Positions 5,839 through 6,430 of a stretch of 6,430 bases of DNA are shown here, piece after piece. Origin of the DNA: Bacillota bacterium. Lineage in GTDB: Bacteria > Bacillota > Desulfitobacteriia > Desulfitobacteriales > JAJXUE01. The number at the start of each line of letters is the position of its first letter. Position 1 is the first letter of the stretch. Position numbers and translations under genes: made by a program. The DNA is taken from the NCBI GenBank assembly GCA_021786555.1, contig JAJYNB010000032.1:1-6430 (forward strand), written 5' to 3'. The notes beneath the pieces are model-generated. The model made no database searches. It was not told where the DNA came from and saw only the letters and a program-made list of their open reading frames with translations.

Positions 5839-6367
5839 TGATCTCACCCCTTACTTTGTGGAGTTGAAACAACTCCCTGACCTGGCGGCGGCCGCTGACC
5901 CGATGCGGCAGCAGGGACAGCTTGCCCTTGGCAAACATTTTAAGTCCCAGCTCCTTATCCTCCGTCCAGCGTTTAACCCGCCATTTATACCCGATCACCA
6001 TGCCAAGTTCGTACACCCGGCCATGACGTTTGACCGATGCCAGGAAACTTTCATGAAATGCCGGTAAAGGTTTTCCAGGCATTCCCCTGTTCGCCAGCAC
6101 CTGGCCTTTAATCACGTCAAGTATGGCCGAAATGTCAATTCCGTTCGGGCAGCGGGTCTGACAGGTTTTGCAGCCTATGCAATACCAGACCAGTGGAGCG
6201 CTGATGAGTTCCTCCTCCCGTCCCAGCTGGCCCAGACGCACTGCCTGGTGGGCTTTGATGTCGCTGTAAGCACTGACCGGGCACCCGCCCGAACACTTCT
6301 TGCATTGAAAACAGCGGCTGATGGGCTGACCGCTTTCCGTTTCCAAATAGTCTAGGAAATCAGTCAC
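5831..6367 (-). CDS. hdrC: HdrC, 2x[4Fe-4S] ferredoxin-like subunit
   Basis: A 178-residue soluble iron-sulfur protein of the HdrC family, which wires HdrA to HdrB. It has two classical [4Fe-4S] motifs (numbered from the GTG at 6367): Cys19/22/25/29 in RCFQCKKCSGGCP and Cys63/66/69/73 in YCIGCKTCQTRCP, followed by NGIDI. The spacer between them carries the family's R-x-GQLG segment. The C-terminal half (from about residue 95) is basic, has no cysteine and no membrane segment, and ends at the hdrB start. Length is close to methanogen HdrC (about 185). A longer reading from GTG at 6382 is possible but would use the Shine-Dalgarno sequence itself as codons 2-3, so GTG at 6367 is chosen. It is the first gene of the operon in this window and overlaps hdrB by 8 bases. 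Absence of a fused CCG domain or cytochrome b-like partner argues for the soluble HdrABC type over HdrDE or Qmo. Confidence 0.94.
   Translation of the reverse strand: MTDFLDYLETESGQPISRCFQCKKCSGGCPVSAYSDIKAHQAVRLGQLGREEELISAPLVWYCIGCKTCQTRCPNGIDISAILDVIKGQVLANRGMPGKPLPAFHESFLASVKRHGRVYELGMVIGYKWRVKRWTEDKELGLKMFAKGKLSLLPHRVSGRRQVRELFQLHKVRGEING
5844..5852 (-). promoter_or_regulatory. Ribosome binding site deciding the hdrB start
   Basis: AAGGGGTGA (5852-5844) is 5 bases upstream of the ATG at 5838-5836. The alternative in-frame GTG (5847-5845) is part of this motif and would leave no usable spacing, so the shorter start is preferred. The site lies within the last codons of hdrC. Confidence 0.8.
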
Positions 6368-6372
6368 ATTTA

Positions 6373-6380
6373 CCCTCCTC
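6373..6380 (-). promoter_or_regulatory. Ribosome binding site deciding the hdrC start
   Basis: GAGGAGGG (6380-6373) is a near-perfect Shine-Dalgarno sequence, 5 bases upstream of the GTG at 6367-6365. An ATG at 6369-6367 overlaps this GTG, but it is in another frame and is followed at once by TGA. This selects GTG at 6367 over the upstream in-frame GTG at 6382. Confidence 0.8.
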
Positions 6381-6400
6381 ACCTTAAAAATCTTTTTCTG

Positions 6401-6429
6401 ATTAGTTGCTAGTGCATTGTTTGTGTCAT
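6401..6429 (-). promoter_or_regulatory. Candidate sigma-A-type promoter for the operon
   Basis: Upstream of hdrC, ATGACA (6429-6424, five of six matches to TTGACA) is followed after exactly 17 bases by ACTAAT (6406-6401, four of six matches to TATAAT). The stretch is AT-rich in contrast to the genes, and the position would give a leader of roughly 25 bases before hdrC. The -10 lacks the most important second-position A, and the window ends right at the -35, so the match is weak and could be chance. No operator or riboswitch structure is visible in the short leader. Confidence 0.3.
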
Positions 6430-6430
6430 T

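Noticed and set aside
510..6367. Qmo (quinone-interacting) or membrane HdrDE complex
   Set aside because: No membrane segment, cytochrome b-like subunit or QmoC-type fusion is present; a separate HdrC, a two-CCG HdrB and MvhD mark the soluble HdrABC type.
1..6430. CRISPR arrays, tRNA/rRNA genes, insertion sequences, attachment sites, terminators
   Set aside because: No repeated spacer pattern, inverted-repeat ends, transposase-like protein, RNA gene signature or hairpin followed by a T-run was seen; the window is almost completely coding and the operon continues past the left edge.

Overview
The window is one compact minus-strand operon, read from right (about 6400) to left (1). It encodes a soluble heterodisulfide-reductase-type electron-transfer complex joined to the start of a methylenetetrahydrofolate reductase subunit gene. 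Gene order in the direction of transcription is hdrC - hdrB - hdrA (giant, composite) - mvhD - metV (only the first 19 codons are in the window). Every junction is an overlap or a 2-bp gap, and each gene has its own Shine-Dalgarno sequence, so this looks like a single transcript for one protein complex. No stretch over 300 bases is free of genes. Only about 60 bases at the right edge (6368-6430) are non-coding; they hold the hdrC ribosome binding site and a weak candidate promoter.

The gene set (HdrCBA + MvhD + MetV) matches the hdrCBA-mvhD-metVF cluster known from Moorella-type acetogens. The source is therefore probably an anaerobic, moderately GC-rich, Wood-Ljungdahl-pathway bacterium of the clostridial/Moorella/Desulfotomaculum-like Firmicutes, acetogenic or syntrophic. 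That placement is inferred from gene content, the strong AGGAGG-type ribosome binding sites and frequent GTG starts; the species cannot be told.

The notable gene is hdrA (1488 codons). Residues 1-155 plus about 626-910 form a first HdrA flavoprotein module whose internal ferredoxin domain is split by an NfnB/GltD-like pyridine-nucleotide oxidoreductase (about 155-625). Residues about 925-1488 form a second HdrA module, with the N-terminal Fe-S domain that the first lacks and a C-terminal two-cluster ferredoxin. One polypeptide thus has three predicted FAD sites, one NAD(P)H site and about eight iron-sulfur clusters. The residues that bind the 2'-phosphate of NADPH in NfnB/GltD proteins are replaced by Leu-Glu, which points to NADH.

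Working model (inference): NADH enters at the GltD-like insert, electrons are distributed by the HdrA flavins, and exits lie through the HdrC/HdrB branch, the MvhD [2Fe-2S] protein and MetV/MetF, reducing methylene-THF, possibly coupled to ferredoxin by flavin-based bifurcation. No hydrogenase or formate dehydrogenase gene is visible in the window.
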